NCBI GenBank assembly: GCA_014706295.1
Contig: JACSVZ010000001.1
Coordinates: forward strand, 82,024,237-82,088,236
Direction: 5' to 3'
Length of the DNA stretch: 64,000 bases
Origin: Lycocorax pyrrhopterus obiensis
Taxonomy: Eukaryota; Chordata; Aves; Passeriformes; Paradisaeidae
How positions within the stretch are numbered: position 1 is the stretch's first letter; each line of letters opens with the position of its first letter. Made by a program: the position numbers and the translations under genes. The notes beneath the pieces were generated by a model. The model did not search any database. It was not told the DNA's origin and was given only the letters and a program-made list of their open reading frames with translations. This document shows positions 11,098-24,225 of this stretch, in pieces.

Positions 11098-13564
11098 CCT
11101 GTGCAGGTCCTTGACGTGCTCTAGAAACATGATGGCAGCAAGCAGAGCTCTTAGCCTGGAGCAGGTAAACCCAGCCACATTCACTATCTTGGAGAGAGGG
11201 TGCACACTTTTCTATGCTAACAGCATGCTAGCAGTAGAGGCTGGAGGAACAGTTGACAAGCCTGTGTTCCTTTGCTCTGCATTTGAAAGTAGAACATAGA
11301 AGAGAGAATACGGAAATACAAAGTTCCTTCAGTGCAAGACCAGGAAGATGACCTGCAATTTTGGCCACAACAACTCCTTGAAGCTGTCATTCAGAGCCAT
11401 GTAGGGAGGTACAGCATATCTAGAAAGTATTTTAAAACTCTAACCACCTTCTAGAGTTGCTCCAAAAAGACTTTGTTGTCTGCTTCGTCACCCCAAATAG
11501 CCAAGAATTCAAGCATATAGCATTTAGAATCATCCTCAAATTGTTATTCATGTCTTATGTCCGAAAAGGAGGTGAAGTACAGCTTTACATTTCTATAATC
11601 ATTCCAGTTTTTAGCAGAAACACGTATGGAGGAGTTAAAGAGAATATTTATGCTCTGAGAATAGGAACAGAGCAAACCTGCTGCAGGCGGTCAGCAGGAC
11701 CAGTGATCCTGACACAGTAGCCGACATGACTATCTTTGCTGAAGAGTACGTCAGGTCAGGAGCAGAGTTGTGCTAGTGGAGGCATACTGCCTTCAAAACC
11801 TTGTCCAGGGTTCTTTGCATTCTTGCTCTGCCCTACAAGGTCAAGGCTCTTGGAACTGTGGTCCACCACATGTTTCAAACATCTCCTTAGCTATTCAGGA
11901 CTGCTAGAACATATGCAGGAGCACTGATAGGTTCTTGCAAGTAAGTTTGAAATACTTACCCCAGGGTATGTAAATTTAAAACTCTATAGGCCTCACACAT
12001 GGTTTTTTTAGTCTGCTGTAGTGCCTTCAAAGTGTGGCTTGGACTGTAACAAATGCAGTTTTTCTAAAATGGAATGAGTGGGAGGGTTAAGGCATTATAT
12101 CAGTGTTGCAAAGATGAAGAGAAACATGTACAAAACAACTCTGTCTGTGTATGCACGTTCCAAAATAGTCTTCTAAGGAAGAGTTAATAGAAGACACCCA
12201 AGCAGCCTGGCCTGGGAATAGTATCATATCCACACACAGGCAACTGTACACATGCACTGTATGTGCATTAAAGTTTGAAAGATCTTTTAAGAGTTTTTTT
12301 CTTAAATTAGACCATGGCTACCATGCACAATTGGCAAGTATCTGATGTGTGAAATCAGCCGTCTGCAAGATCTAAGAGAAAAGGAAAGCTGAGACAAATT
12401 GAGCTCTGTTGGCCTCTCCAGTCTGATTAGTCCATGCTGTCACTTGAAGTGAAGCTGGATCCTTGGATGTCATTCTTCTGTTGTCTTACACAGTGATGTT
12501 AGATATTTCTGCTTGTTCCCATTAGTGCTTCCTAGGAATCATAATTAATTTATATTAGCAAAGACAATTTCCATTTGCTATGGCAGTTCTCCAGCTCCCC
12601 CAGGCTTTTCAAGTAATAATAAATTATCTAAATAAGACGTATTACTTCACTTCTGCTACAATGTTTCACATTTTGAGGGTCCCTAAACCTATGCAGTAAT
12701 GCATGTTTAACAAATTGGAATTCAAATGGCCTGATAGTCCTCACCCATATTCCTAATGTGGCTTTACTTCAGTGGCTTTTTTTTCCTTGCAGTGATGTGC
12801 CAATCCACTGATCATAACAAGCTATATTTGGAGACCTACACATGCTCTTGCTGGGAGGATTAAAAGGGTGAATTTATAGCTTCCCAGTTGGATGGCAGAA
12901 CCCATTTTTCATACTTGTGTGCACATACAAATGATTAAGAGAAAAAAACATGTTCTGTCCTCTTAGCTACAGTCAAATGCAATGATTAGTGTCCCAAATA
13001 CATTCTGTCAAGTTCTGAACTTAGCATAATTGCTTCATAGCTCATAGCTCATCTTATATAATTAATAAATGTTTTGTTGTTAGCAGAAAAAGTGAGGGAA
13101 AATGCAAATTGATGGTTGGAAATGATCTGTTGATCTTGTATTTGGGGTTTAACCCAAGCAGTTAATTTATTTTTTTCTTAGACGTGCAATACTGGAAGTC
13201 CTGCATGCAGTAGATTCATTCATGTCATGCTTCGGCACTACTGGCAACAGTCAATAATTGCTACCATTTTATTTTCTAAATTTCTCCATTTTGAGGATTG
13301 TGATTTGGCAGCTCTGTGAAATAAGCTTGAGAATCTTGTGCTCTATCATCTCTCACTTCTGCAGAACCCAAAGTACCACAGCATGTGAAGTGATTAATAA
13401 GCCTGATGACAGTGTCTCCATGAGCTAATGAGTGGAATAACCTCAGGAACCAGGGATTTGCCGTTTCTTCAAAATGGATGTTAGATTGTTGCATGAGCAG
13501 CAGTCCTAGCTGTATGGTACCTTGCATGGGTAACAATGATTGAGCTTACAGATAGTGGAGCCTG
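11098..13564. other. Non-coding stretch
   Basis: No repeat or gene recognised. Several frames of 60-90 codons are open, but none shows a domain. The minus-strand frame at 13276-13536 is free of low complexity, yet I recognise nothing in it. Confidence 0.45.
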
Positions 13565-14279
13565 GGTGCATCTTTTGCCTCATTTATAAGCTGGGGATGA
13601 AGAGATTGAGAACAGTCCTGAGGGGAAAGACTTAGTGCCAGCTGACAAGAAGCTCAATATGAGCCAGCCATGTGCCCTTGCAGCCCAAAAAGAGTGCTTC
13701 ATCCTGGGCTGAATCAAAAGCAGTGTGGCCAGCAGGGCGAGCTAGGGGTTTCTCCCCTTCTGTTCCTCTCTGGTGAGACCCCTCCTTCTGTGTCCAGCTC
13801 TGGCATACTTAGCACAGCAAAGACATGGACCTGGTGGAGTGGGTCCAGAGGAGAGCCACAAAAATGATCAGAGGGCTGGAACATCTCTCCTATTAAGAGA
13901 CCAGCTGAGATAGTGGGGGTTGTTCAGCCTGGAGAAGAGGAAGGTCCACAGAGATCTTATTGAAGCCTTTCAGTACTTAAAGAGGACCTACCAGCAAGAT
14001 GGGGACAGACTATTTCAGCAGGGCCTGTAGCAATAGGACAAGGGGCAATGGCTTTAAACTAAAAGAGTTTGGTTCTGACTGGATGTAAGGAAGCAATTTT
14101 TTACCATGAGGGTGGTGAAATGGTGGAATATGATGCCTCATCCCTGCAAACATTCAAAGTCAGGGCAGATGGGACTCTGAGAACCCTGATCTGATTGAAG
14201 ATGTCCCTGGTCATTGCATGAGGGTTGAACTAGATGACTTTTAAAGGTCCTTTATAAGAAAAACTGTTTTATGATTCTT
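13565..14279 (+). mobile_element. CR1 LINE, 3' part (end of ORF2 plus 3' UTR)
   Basis: About 700 bases follow the CR1 consensus order. First come the codons of the last part of the ORF2 reverse transcriptase: the degenerate block around GAGAACAGTCCTGAGGGGAA, AAGCTCAATATGAGCCAGCC, ATCCTGGGCTGAATCAAAAG and GACATGGACCTGGTGGAGTG. Then come GGTTGTTCAGCCTGGAGAAG, CAGTACTTAAAGAGGACCTA, AGGACAAGGGGCAATGGCTT, GGGTTGAACTAGATGACTTT and a final ATGATTCTT. The reading frame has in-frame stops and shifts (for example TGGGCTGAATC, where an intact copy would read through), so it is dead. It is one of the longest CR1 copies in the window. Confidence 0.95.
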
Positions 14280-16979
14280 GCAATCTTATCAGCCTCCTGT
14301 TCGTAGAACTGTGTACATCAGTCCTTGTAGGTTTATAAAGCCTTATCCAAACCTGTGCACCATATCATCTCTACTGTCACTGCCTCCTCTAGTTAAAGAA
14401 TGAAAAGACAATTATTTTCCTAAGACACAGCTGACATGCACTGCAGACAAACCCTGTGCCAAGTTGCCAATGTTTTCTGATGGGATTATACAAATTCTCC
14501 AATATTTTAGCTTTGCACCTGAGGTGGATGGATAGAGGGTCCATCCTACTATTTCAATTCAGCCAGCTCAGAAGCTGGATAAACTAGCAGCTGACACTGT
14601 TTGCAGTGAATATCCAGAGAACCAGCTCCTCTGCCTCCATCTGTGTGCATACATGGAAGGCTGGAAAACATAAAAATATGTATGTGTAATTATGGAGGAA
14701 GACAAGATGACAATACATGTAAGGAAGTTGGAGTGCAGGTTGAATGCAAAAAAACCAGACCCTGCATGTGTATAAATAGCAGGGGAAGATTAATATGAGT
14801 AAAGCTTGGTCTTTGCAGTTTTATTGTTACTCAACTAGGAGAGACAGGCTCATGTTTTAAATGGAGATGGATGATTCAATGCTCTTTCTTTTTGGTTTAG
14901 GTCAAGTAACAAATGTTTGTCCACTTCTTTCTTGTCCTTTTCCTATCTTGCATCAAGTGTAAAGACATATTCTCCATATGAGATGTGCTTATGTAAGACA
15001 GATCACGAGCCACAAGATTTCAAGCTGGGAGAGATGCTTACTTTTTGCATGAGGTGCAGCATTACAACTTTTCCCTGATAGAGATCTTGACATCTGTCTC
15101 ATAAACTCACCACATGGGAAAGCAAGTCTCCTGCCATGGGGAAGAGGAATTTACCACAACATGAAGGCAGGAGCTGAGTGATAGAGAAGTCATAACTCCT
15201 TTAGTTTCTGGCCTGATCCCAGCCCTGCACAGCTGCACTAGTCCACATTTTCGGCTGTTCAGACACTTTTGAAAAGTGCAGGCCCTCACACTGAAAAATG
15301 CCAGCGTTTCAGCTCTAGAAGTTCAAATGTCATGAATTTGACTACAGATAAAACTGGAAAGCTTGAACTAGAAATAATGAGAAAATGTCTGCACTGTTCA
15401 TTATTGCCTTCAGTTTTTGCACATTCAGAGCACACTTTTATCATCTCTCCCAACTGGACTTGAAACAGGGTTGGATACTTTGTAGGGTCTTTTATTTTTT
15501 TGTCAACTAAAAAACATAGCCACTGTTTTGAGGTCTGGTAGTTAAAAAAAAAAAAAATCCCAAACTCACAAAACTTAAAATGAAATAACAAAAATGGGCA
15601 ACACTGGACCATACAACATAAAAGATGTCCAAGTTCAAAAAGACCCATTTTCAAATGTCTAGAAAGAGAAGAATGTAAGAACAAGTACAAGGGTGCCAGT
15701 AATGAGAAAGCATAGTTACTAAGAAGGAGACAGAAACAAGTTTGGGTTAGCCAAGGACAAATCCTGATTTTAGTAATTCTGAGTACTCTGCAGGTAACCC
15801 ATCCCTGCTTCACCTTTGAATGAATCAGATCTAAATTGCTCATCCTTCCTCATACCCTCCTGTCAGAGCCTGATTCTTCAACTGCGGCCACTGCTCTGTG
15901 AGTCTCCCCAGTGGTATCCTCCAAGCTGTTCCTCTGCATTGTTTTTGCAGAACTTCATTTGTTTTCCAAAATCTTGTATGTGGTGGATGCTCCTGATCCC
16001 TCATATTGCAGGGCCAAGCTAACAAGGAATTATTATCTATTATTAATGTTGCTGTTTAAGGGATACACAAATAACGTGTATTTCCCTCAATCTCCATACA
16101 TCTGAATACCTATGTGTATTTCATATACTTTCATACATACACCTAAAAATGCATCTAGTAATCTATCTAGCTCTAGCTACTCTTACCTATTGCAAAGGTG
16201 GGAGGTTCAAAATAATAATATAAAAAAAACAGCCATGTGGGCAGTATATAGCAGCAAATATACATGGAAGTCTAGGGTCATTAAATCTTTAATAGAAGCT
16301 GCAGTACATGAGGAGACTTATGTCCAACACTCAAGTATGATAATTTATACAAGTAGCAAGACTTTGGAAGGGGGTGTTAATCTCATTCATTCTTGAAAAT
16401 GGGAAAATAATGAAAAATTAGGAGAGTGGACTTAAATATTAGCTTTCAGCAATTCACTCCTTTTTTCTCCTTCTAGGGCCTGGTATGAAAAATTTAAAAC
16501 TTTGAGAAACATTTGAAAAACAGAAATCTCAGTGTGTTGCATTTGGTCAGATGAAACTGTATTGACATGTCCAAGCTTTACATTTCCAAGCCTTGCAAAA
16601 CATTTCTATTTATTACCAAATTAGCTTTCCTTTTTGCTTTATAAAACAACATGAAGACACTGGGTTTTTTAATCAGTTCATCTGCTTCAGAAATATTGTA
16701 GCAGACAAAACACATGTAAGTGCACAAAATCAGGTTAATTGTAGGTATATTTACCTATGTATATATGTTAGGGAAATGCATTTTAAAAGTATGTTTACTT
16801 CTTTTATAATAATATATAAAGACAATTTCTGTGTACAGAGGAAATTATATGTAATTCAATTCTAAATCTGAAGGAATTAAATACAGTTTCAAGAATTAAG
16901 TAACAATTGCATACATTCTAATTTGGCTCCTAAGAACCTTTCTTTTTAAATTAAGCTATTTTTCATTAAACCTAGTAGC
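14280..16979. other. Non-coding stretch
   Basis: The longest open frame of the whole window is here (minus strand 15286-15843, 185 codons). Its predicted product is a hydrophobic, F/L/C-rich string with a run of F from an A13-type tract near 15544-15556. There is no recognised domain and no supporting exon structure, so I treat it as chance. No repeat family seen. Confidence 0.45.
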
Positions 16980-17210
16980 TGTGGGGAAGCCAAGTGGCAG
17001 AAAACTAAAGCTGTGCCAAATCTAAAAAGAGAGGAAGGGGAAAGACACAAAGAATTACAGGCTCATCAGTCTCAAATTTAGCCTAGGCAAAACAATGAAA
17101 CAGCTGGTACGAGGCTTGACTAATAAGAAAGTAAAGGAAGACATTATAACTAATGGCAAGCAATACAGAATTATGGAAAACAGACTTCTGCTAACTAGCT
17201 TGTTTAGACT
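16980..17210 (+). mobile_element. Old LINE (CR1/L3-like) reverse-transcriptase fragment, decayed
   Basis: The conceptual plus-strand reading contains NYRLISLKFSLGKTM, then a spacer, then KQYRIMENRLLLTSL. These correspond to the NYRPVSLTS...GK.ME and Q(H)GF...NLISF blocks that open the reverse-transcriptase domain of CR1-clade LINEs. Upstream, CCAAATCTAAAAAGAGAGG fits the P.(F/L)KKG.. block before them. The frame is not continuous across the region. It is much more diverged than the other CR1 copies, so it is probably an ancient insertion. The alignment is by eye; a protein-profile search would settle it. Confidence 0.6.
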
Positions 17211-20200
17211 AAAATAATATTCAGATGGATACAAATAATAATGTACTGTAATGTAATAAACTGTACCCAAATTTTCCTTTGAATTCTACTTGGTTCTACA
17301 GAGGCACATATTTAAGTGCCATAAATAGCTCACAGTAAATAGATGGGATGTGCTGTGTGTGTTGGTGCCACGCAGTAGTCCAGAGGTCTTAGTTCTTGTC
17401 CCTGGCACAGCCCAGCGTGTTCAGTCATGTCCTATATGAGCAAAACAAAACAAAACAAACCCATAAAATTATTACCAATCCATATGGAGGAAACTGAAAG
17501 ATGGAAAAAATTATAAATAATGAATGAGATGAAGAGCTATGTGGTTCTTTTAGTAAGCAGGTCATAAGTAAAGGCTTTTTACATGGAGATGGAAAGCTCT
17601 GAATGCAAGAAGAGAGAGTGAAAACTGCACTTCTCTTAGGGGACTCTACCTTCGAAGCAGAGACTTTGAGAGACTCATGGATGCATATTTTCCCCCTCTT
17701 CACGACAGCCATCCCCCCCAGCTCCTCTCATAGAGGATTTCTGCCAGTTTCCTCTTCCCAGATGCTAAGCGGCCTTACTGCAGCAGATATAGCTATAAAA
17801 TGATCCAGTGGATGAAAATAGTATCTAAAACATAGAAAATAGGAATTAAGCTCTCATTTTTTAAAAAAAGTGTGACTAATACTTGCAGTAACACTTCAGT
17901 GTTGTGATGGGTTCTCTGAAAAGTTAAAATTAAGACTGCTTACAATTTAAACACTGAATTTCGTCAAATAATTCCAAGGTGTCTATGCTGTGTAAGAGGT
18001 CAGACTACCTTGTCACAGTAGTGCTTCCTCACCTTATAAATATGAATGATAATACTCTCTATGTGTTTTTTAAAGCCCAGTATCTGGGAAATGTGATTAC
18101 ATAGCATTTTCAGCTTCCTTTTAAAAAATAACTTGCAAAAAAGTTGTATAAAACTAGAATCAAGGTTGAGAAAGCAGAAGAAAAATGGGGATAACTTTAT
18201 ACTTCCTATTTTTAAAGAAATCTTGTAACTTCTAAGCAAATCTTGATTATTTTTTTCTGTGCATTTCTTGACAGATCACAGACAATTCCAGTTTTCTACT
18301 TCTTTGCTGGCTTCCCCAGGCAGCAGTACTGATGTTTTTCTGCAAAGAATGCATCAGATTTATCTATGTGAAGGCAAAACTCTGAATTTCAGTGCAGTAG
18401 TATGTTTCTTCAGTTCTTAATAAAGAACAAATGTGTGAAATTATCAGGCCTCATCTTATTTTGCAGCTCTGCTTGATGGTATCAGGCTATTCTCTCCCTA
18501 CATTTTCCTACTCCATTGGGGGATTGCCAAAAGACTTTATTGCATAGTTACTGCACTCTTTGAAATTTTTTCATGGAGTCAGTTAGCTAAAGAATGAGGA
18601 GTTTTGGGCTGAGCTCTGGGCTGGTCCTTAGAGATTTTTGACAGCATAAATACCCTTCATGTCTGCAGTTTTAGTCTCCTTCTAAGTATTATACTCTTGA
18701 AAGAATAGAAATTAATACAATAATTAATGATACTACTCCTATAGTATGAAAATTTAAAACAGAAATAAAATCTACTGTAAGTTGGCTCCTCGCTTAAAGA
18801 GAAGCCTTAGTTATAACATCAGCAAAACTGGAAATCACTCCAATTTTCCCACTATTTTATCTGACATTGTCTGAAATTCTTGTGTTTTGTGAAAGCTGGA
18901 ACATTTCTTCTCCTGCAAAAGTAGTGCCTGGTCTTTTAAAGCCTGTAAAAGTGAATGGCCTGTCATTGGAGCAGCTGCTTGTTATTGCCCGTCTCCTTAA
19001 CAGTTAGAATTAAAAATAAACTTCTCGGAGAGAGTCAGCTCAGAAGCCGTCCTGGTGTTTCTCTTGCCTTTCTTCAGCTTATTTTTCCCCCTCAAAATGT
19101 AACAGGTAGGTGACTAATAGAAGAACACAGCCTTTGTGCTCTATGTGTAAGGCCGTTAATTTGAGTCCCAGAGATGGATGGCTTTCCAGTCCACTCTTCT
19201 TTGTTGTACTGCATCTGTGATTACCCTGGAGAATAAAAAGAATGGAAAAGTGTCTCCCTTGCCTCTCTTCTTTATTACTCCAGGCACAGAATATCGTTAT
19301 CAGCCTTGCAGTTGATATAAGAAGAGCCCTCAGGTTAGCGAATGTACAAGTAGTGAAATGGTAGCTAAGATTCCTTTTGGGCCCTCCCTTTCCACATGAT
19401 ATCACCAGTCATTTTCTCTGTCTAGCAGTCAACCAGGATTCAACAACCTGGAGCATATAGAAATAAATTCTTAATAACAATCAAACCTGTGCTTTCTACA
19501 ATAATAATAATAAAAAACCCCTAATATTTTGTTTTCCTTGTGTAACTCAGCATATTACCCCACTCCACCCTCCTCCTTACAAACCTTCTGTTCTTCTACA
19601 TTTGCAATAAAACATCATTCTACACCCTTGATAGATTATACATTCTTCACGTCCCCACCCTTCCTTTTTGCTGTCTGTTACATTCTCCACCTGTATCCCC
19701 AAATACGGGTAAAGAAAATATGAGCTGTAACCGGGGGAATATTTTTTTGATGGATAGTCAAACTTGTCAGGAATGTTTTTGTAGCAAAATTACAGTTTTC
19801 ATCATATCTTTCAGCCATGACGCTGAGTGAGAGAGACTGATTCACCTCTGTTGCATCCCATTCAACAACAAATTTTTAAAAATGGTGTCTGTCCAAGGGG
19901 TTTACAAACTCTTGGTTAACGTGGCCAGAATTCAGACATAATATTCTGTACTTGCAAAAGCACCACAGATTAGAATTATGGGAAGAATATCAGAAAAATG
20001 TAGGATCTTTATAGACTTGCAATATGGGACATGAGGCAGGAAGCGGGGGAAAGGAGCTTTGCAGGTTGAGCATAATACTGGGAGTAGTAGGAACATTGCT
20101 GATATTGAAGAGTTGTCACACTGATTGTAGGTTAGGGAATCTGTTTTTCGGTCACTCCTTTAACATTCTTTTGATCAATATGGCAGTCTCTGTATCATGT

Positions 20201-23200
20201 ATGTAAGAGTCTACATTGAATAAGCAGTATTTATGCAGTAACTGAAGCAATAAATCCAAGTTCCATGTTTGTTGTTTTTGGGGTTGTTCTTATTCAATAC
20301 GAATACAAAAGACAAAAACAGAGCAAGGGGTTAGATCTCATGATTTTTCTTTCATCGAAATAATTGTATTTTGTAGTTTTGTCTGTTGTTTACTGAAACA
20401 TGGAAAAATTCTCCCTTCCCTTAGAAAAGTCTTGGGTATTTAGAAATTTTCTGCTTTCTTTTATGCTGATAAAGATGGTAAAAGCCTTCTTTAAAAATTT
20501 TATTCTTTTTTCTTATAGCCTTAAATAAGCATGGTATCTACCAAAACCGGAACAAGAGTCTAGAATATGATTTCACTGACACCAAGTAGTATTTTGGACC
20601 AATAGGAAACAGAAAAAAAGGTGCTTCAATTCATTGTCCTGTGATTTTGACACAGGACTTGATGGGTCAACAGAAAATTTTCCACGGGGTAGTAATTTGT
20701 CTTGAGCCAAAATGTAATTTTTCCTTTGTTTTTCAGAAAGACAACCCCCCTGATTTCTCAGTGTGATCCCAAATGGTGTCTTTTATTTACTTTTGAAGTT
20801 AGGTAAGAATTTTAGCTGAACTCTTAAATGTTAGAACAGCTTATAAAGGAAAACTCCTATTTTGAAGCAAAAAGTGGGAACGTTTCACTCTGAAAGGTAT
20901 CAGAATTACTTGTAACCATCCTTGATTTTCTAGCAAATTCGATCCATTTTCCATTCCAGAACTATAACCTTGAGAGGTTTCCTATTTGTCAATGAAATAT
21001 TACCATTTCCACCTTAAATATCCAAGGGAACATTGATCACCAACTATTAGGAAATTAGTAATTAAAACACTCAGTCGAACTAAGAAATACCTAAGCCACA
21101 GCAGTCCTTATCTGAGCCTTTCCACTTCATGGGAACTGTCATCAACAGCCTCGGTGGAAGGGAATACAATCCTGAATTATTCCTTCCATCTTTGGCTGAA
21201 CACTGAAGTGTTGTGGAAAAGCTTCATTGAAAGTGCTTATTCTGCAGTCCTGTCTTGGAGGCAAAGGGGAGCCAGGATTTAGAGACTGGGACCTTCCAAG
21301 AGCATTATACACTCTCTTTGCTTTTGCATGTAAATTTTTTTTCTGCATACTCCTGCATCTTTTATTTTCCTTTTTTAATGAACCTATCAATTAGGCAGAT
21401 GAAGCAAAAATAGCATAATAGAAATAGCGAAGTTTTCAAATTCTTTAGTAAGGAATATACTTCCTTAGGGACTTGGCATAAAACCTCTCTCATTTTCAGG
21501 AACAGGAAGGTTATTAACTGTTTCTTGACTCCATGTAGCCATATGAGTTTTTCCATGTGCTTGAACCGGAGTAGTAAACTCACTGAATCACAGCTGGCCA
21601 AGGATAAATATTTTAAGGTCCTGACCTGTGATGGCTCTGTTCTTGTGACAGACAGCTCCATGGTAACTGTGGCCAGCAAAATATGAGTGCATGTCCTTTT
21701 CTGCTGAGTGTCTTTGTAGAAGTGCATGGAGATAAACAGAACTGAGTAGGAATGACATAGTGATCTACTGAATATTAAAACTGCTTTGAAAATCTGTGGG
21801 GAAATCTGGATCTAAGTGAAAGTATTTAGAACAGTTCCTCTGTGACATAACGGAGCCAGGATTTCATCATGTAGAAGGCAGAGGAGACTGTTTCCTTGCT
21901 ATAAAGGTTTTATTTTGTTCTATAAATTGAACTGTAAAGACACACATTTTCCCTTCAATTCTATAGCAGCATCCAAGAACTATAGAAAAATAATTTTCTT
22001 TTTTTCTTTTTACTTTTATTTTCTGTTTTTATCTTCTCAGACTTGGCAATGCTGAACACAGAAATCAAATATAAAGACACTGGAGATTTTGAAAGTGACC
22101 AGAGAATATAAAAATATTAACAGTCTAAATCTGAGGTCTATCATTATCTCCTGTTTTTTGTCAATGTACTTATTTCAAGGCCTTACAGCATTGCTATGGT
22201 CATCAGGGACAAGATCTTCTGCACAACCCACACTGCTGCATTTTACACAGGATGTCCTTCACCCGAAGAAAATGTTCTGTTAAACCTATTTTGTTCTTTG
22301 GCTGAATTCCTATGTCAGTCACATTTTCTGAGTGACTCCTTAAAACTGGGATTAAGGGATGTAACCCACTTCAAGTAGCATCAAGTACTCACAAGTTTAT
22401 TGAGATCCATAAGGGTTTTGTTAGTTTTGACCACCATATTGCCATAATAATGCCACAAATAGCTGAGTGCACCAAAAATGAACTTCAGGCAGTAATCACA
22501 CCCTCCTCATTACGGCCCGAACCACTGCCAAGTAGATAATTTCACATGGCGATTCAGTTAATCAAGTTTCAGGGAGGGATGAACCAGGAGCTCTACTGAG
22601 GAATCAAGGAAGCTCAATGGTTCCCTAACTCACTAATAAATGCTGCTGTTGTCCTAGAAGTACAAATTCTGATACTGAACAACTAACATGTGACATACGC
22701 TCGGGTGCTGGGTTTGCCATAAGAAAAACCACTTTTGTTAGCTGCCCAAGTACACAGGTTCTCAAATGACCTAATAGATTCCCCAGCAGACCTGCTCAGA
22801 GTCCTGACATGGCTTCCAAAAAAGGTGCTTTTACACAGACTTTATGCCATTTAATTTGGACTCTCATTTCAGTATGGTTTCCTGGTATCTCAAATTAAAA
22901 CTGTGCTTTACCTCACTGCTTAATTTAAACTATACGGAATTACTCGACATAAACATGCGGTTAAGGCAAAAAAAGTTCTTTTCAGTCTATGTACCAATGT
23001 GTAAAGCCACAACTAATGAATGCACATAGAAATTGTGAAGTATTCATGAAATAATCTTGCAGAATCATAAAACTGCTCTTATACTTAGTGACTGTTCCCA
23101 AAACTTTTAGATGTGTTGCAGTAAAGATAATTGAACTGTTTTTATCCTTACACATTTTGTTTTATACCTTCCAGAGAAAAGAAAGAGCAGGATCCAGTTC

Positions 23201-23940
23201 ACAAATGGAAGTGTTTAAATCGCTGAAACTGAAGATACACAAAGTCTTAATCTAACTTTTCTTGATTGAGAATTCCTGGTTCCATACCATCTGTTAGGTT
23301 CAGCATTTACTAGTCTGAATTAAAGAAACACACTACCAAAAAATTTCTACTACAATATTGATTAATATATTGATCAATATATATTGTATATATTGATTGG
23401 AAAATTTCGAGTTAGAAGGCATGTGTTTGTTTCAGGTCATAGAACAGAGAACATTTTCTAGTGACAGAAAAAGCTTACTTTATCTTGCCTGATAGTTAAA
23501 TAAATTTAATTCAGAATGTATAAATATAAAAATATGAGACCGGAATTTGATCTCCTTTGCAGAGGATACTCATTCATCCACGTACAGTATGTTGGTCCAG
23601 CATGCAACAAACCAGAATCAATGTACGTTTATCTGATTGAATTTACTTGGCAAAAGGGAAGTTTCCTCAATATCTTTTGACTTTATGTGAATTCAAACAT
23701 GTCTTTTAGATATAATGTAATGCCCCAGGTTGCAAATGTAAAATATATAAATTTCTATATATGTATGCTTGCTTCTAAATATCTAAAATAAATATTTTAA
23801 ATTACAGCCACTTTTGTTAATGTTAAAATTGTTTATACACAGATTTAGTAATTGAAACACTTTTTGGTGATGAATTAGAGGGTTTTTTCAATTTTTATTA
23901 TTTTAAAGAAGACTGTATTTTGACAGATTATAGAAAAGTA
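17211..23940. other. Long AT-rich non-coding stretch
   Basis: I see no gene and no recognised mobile element over nearly 7 kb. There is a short (ATA)n run at 19500-19514 and an AT palindrome near 23365. Open frames of 60-121 codons occur on both strands with no recognisable product. Confidence 0.5.
23351..23400. repeat. AT-rich palindrome / TATTGAT repeat cluster
   Basis: ATATATTGATCAATATAT at 23365-23382 is a perfect 18-base palindrome. The flanks carry further copies of the ATTGAT unit (23357, 23393), giving a cluster of short direct and inverted repeats. Such tracts can form cruciforms or arise by slippage. No function is evident. Confidence 0.8.
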
Positions 23941-24225
23941 AGTGTCAATCTCTTCTCCCAAGTAACCAGGGCTGGGATAAGAGGAAATGGCCTCAAGTTT
24001 GTACCGGGGGAGGTTTGGATGGGATATTAGGAAAAATTTCTTCACAGAAAGGGTCATCAAACATTGGAAAAGGCTGCCCAGGGACGTGGTTGAATCGCTG
24101 TCCCTAGAGTTCCTTAAAACATGTGTAGATATGACACTTAGGGAAAGGGTTTAATGGGGGACTTGGCAGTGCTGGGTTAATGGTTGGACTGAATGATCTT
24201 TTCCAACCTAAATGATTCTATGATT
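23941..24225 (+). mobile_element. CR1 LINE, 3' end fragment (distinct subfamily)
   Basis: The sequence carries AGTAACCAGGGCTGGGATAA, GGTTTGGATGGGATATTAGG, AAATTTCTTCACAGAAAGGG, GGCTGCCCAGGGACGTGGTT and CTTGGCAGTGCTGGGTTAAT. It ends with TTCCAACCTAAATGATTCTATGA. The segment CACTTAGGGAAAGGGTTTAAT plus the GCTGGGTTAAT block marks a different CR1 subfamily from the copies at 9681 and 48205. It is 5'-truncated and non-coding. I cannot name the subfamily with certainty. Confidence 0.93.

Noticed and set aside
15286..15843. Longest open frame (185 codons, minus strand)
   Set aside because: The product is hydrophobic and low in complexity, includes a run of F from a poly(A) tract, and shows no domain, exon structure or family resemblance. 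A frame of this length is plausible by chance in 64 kb.
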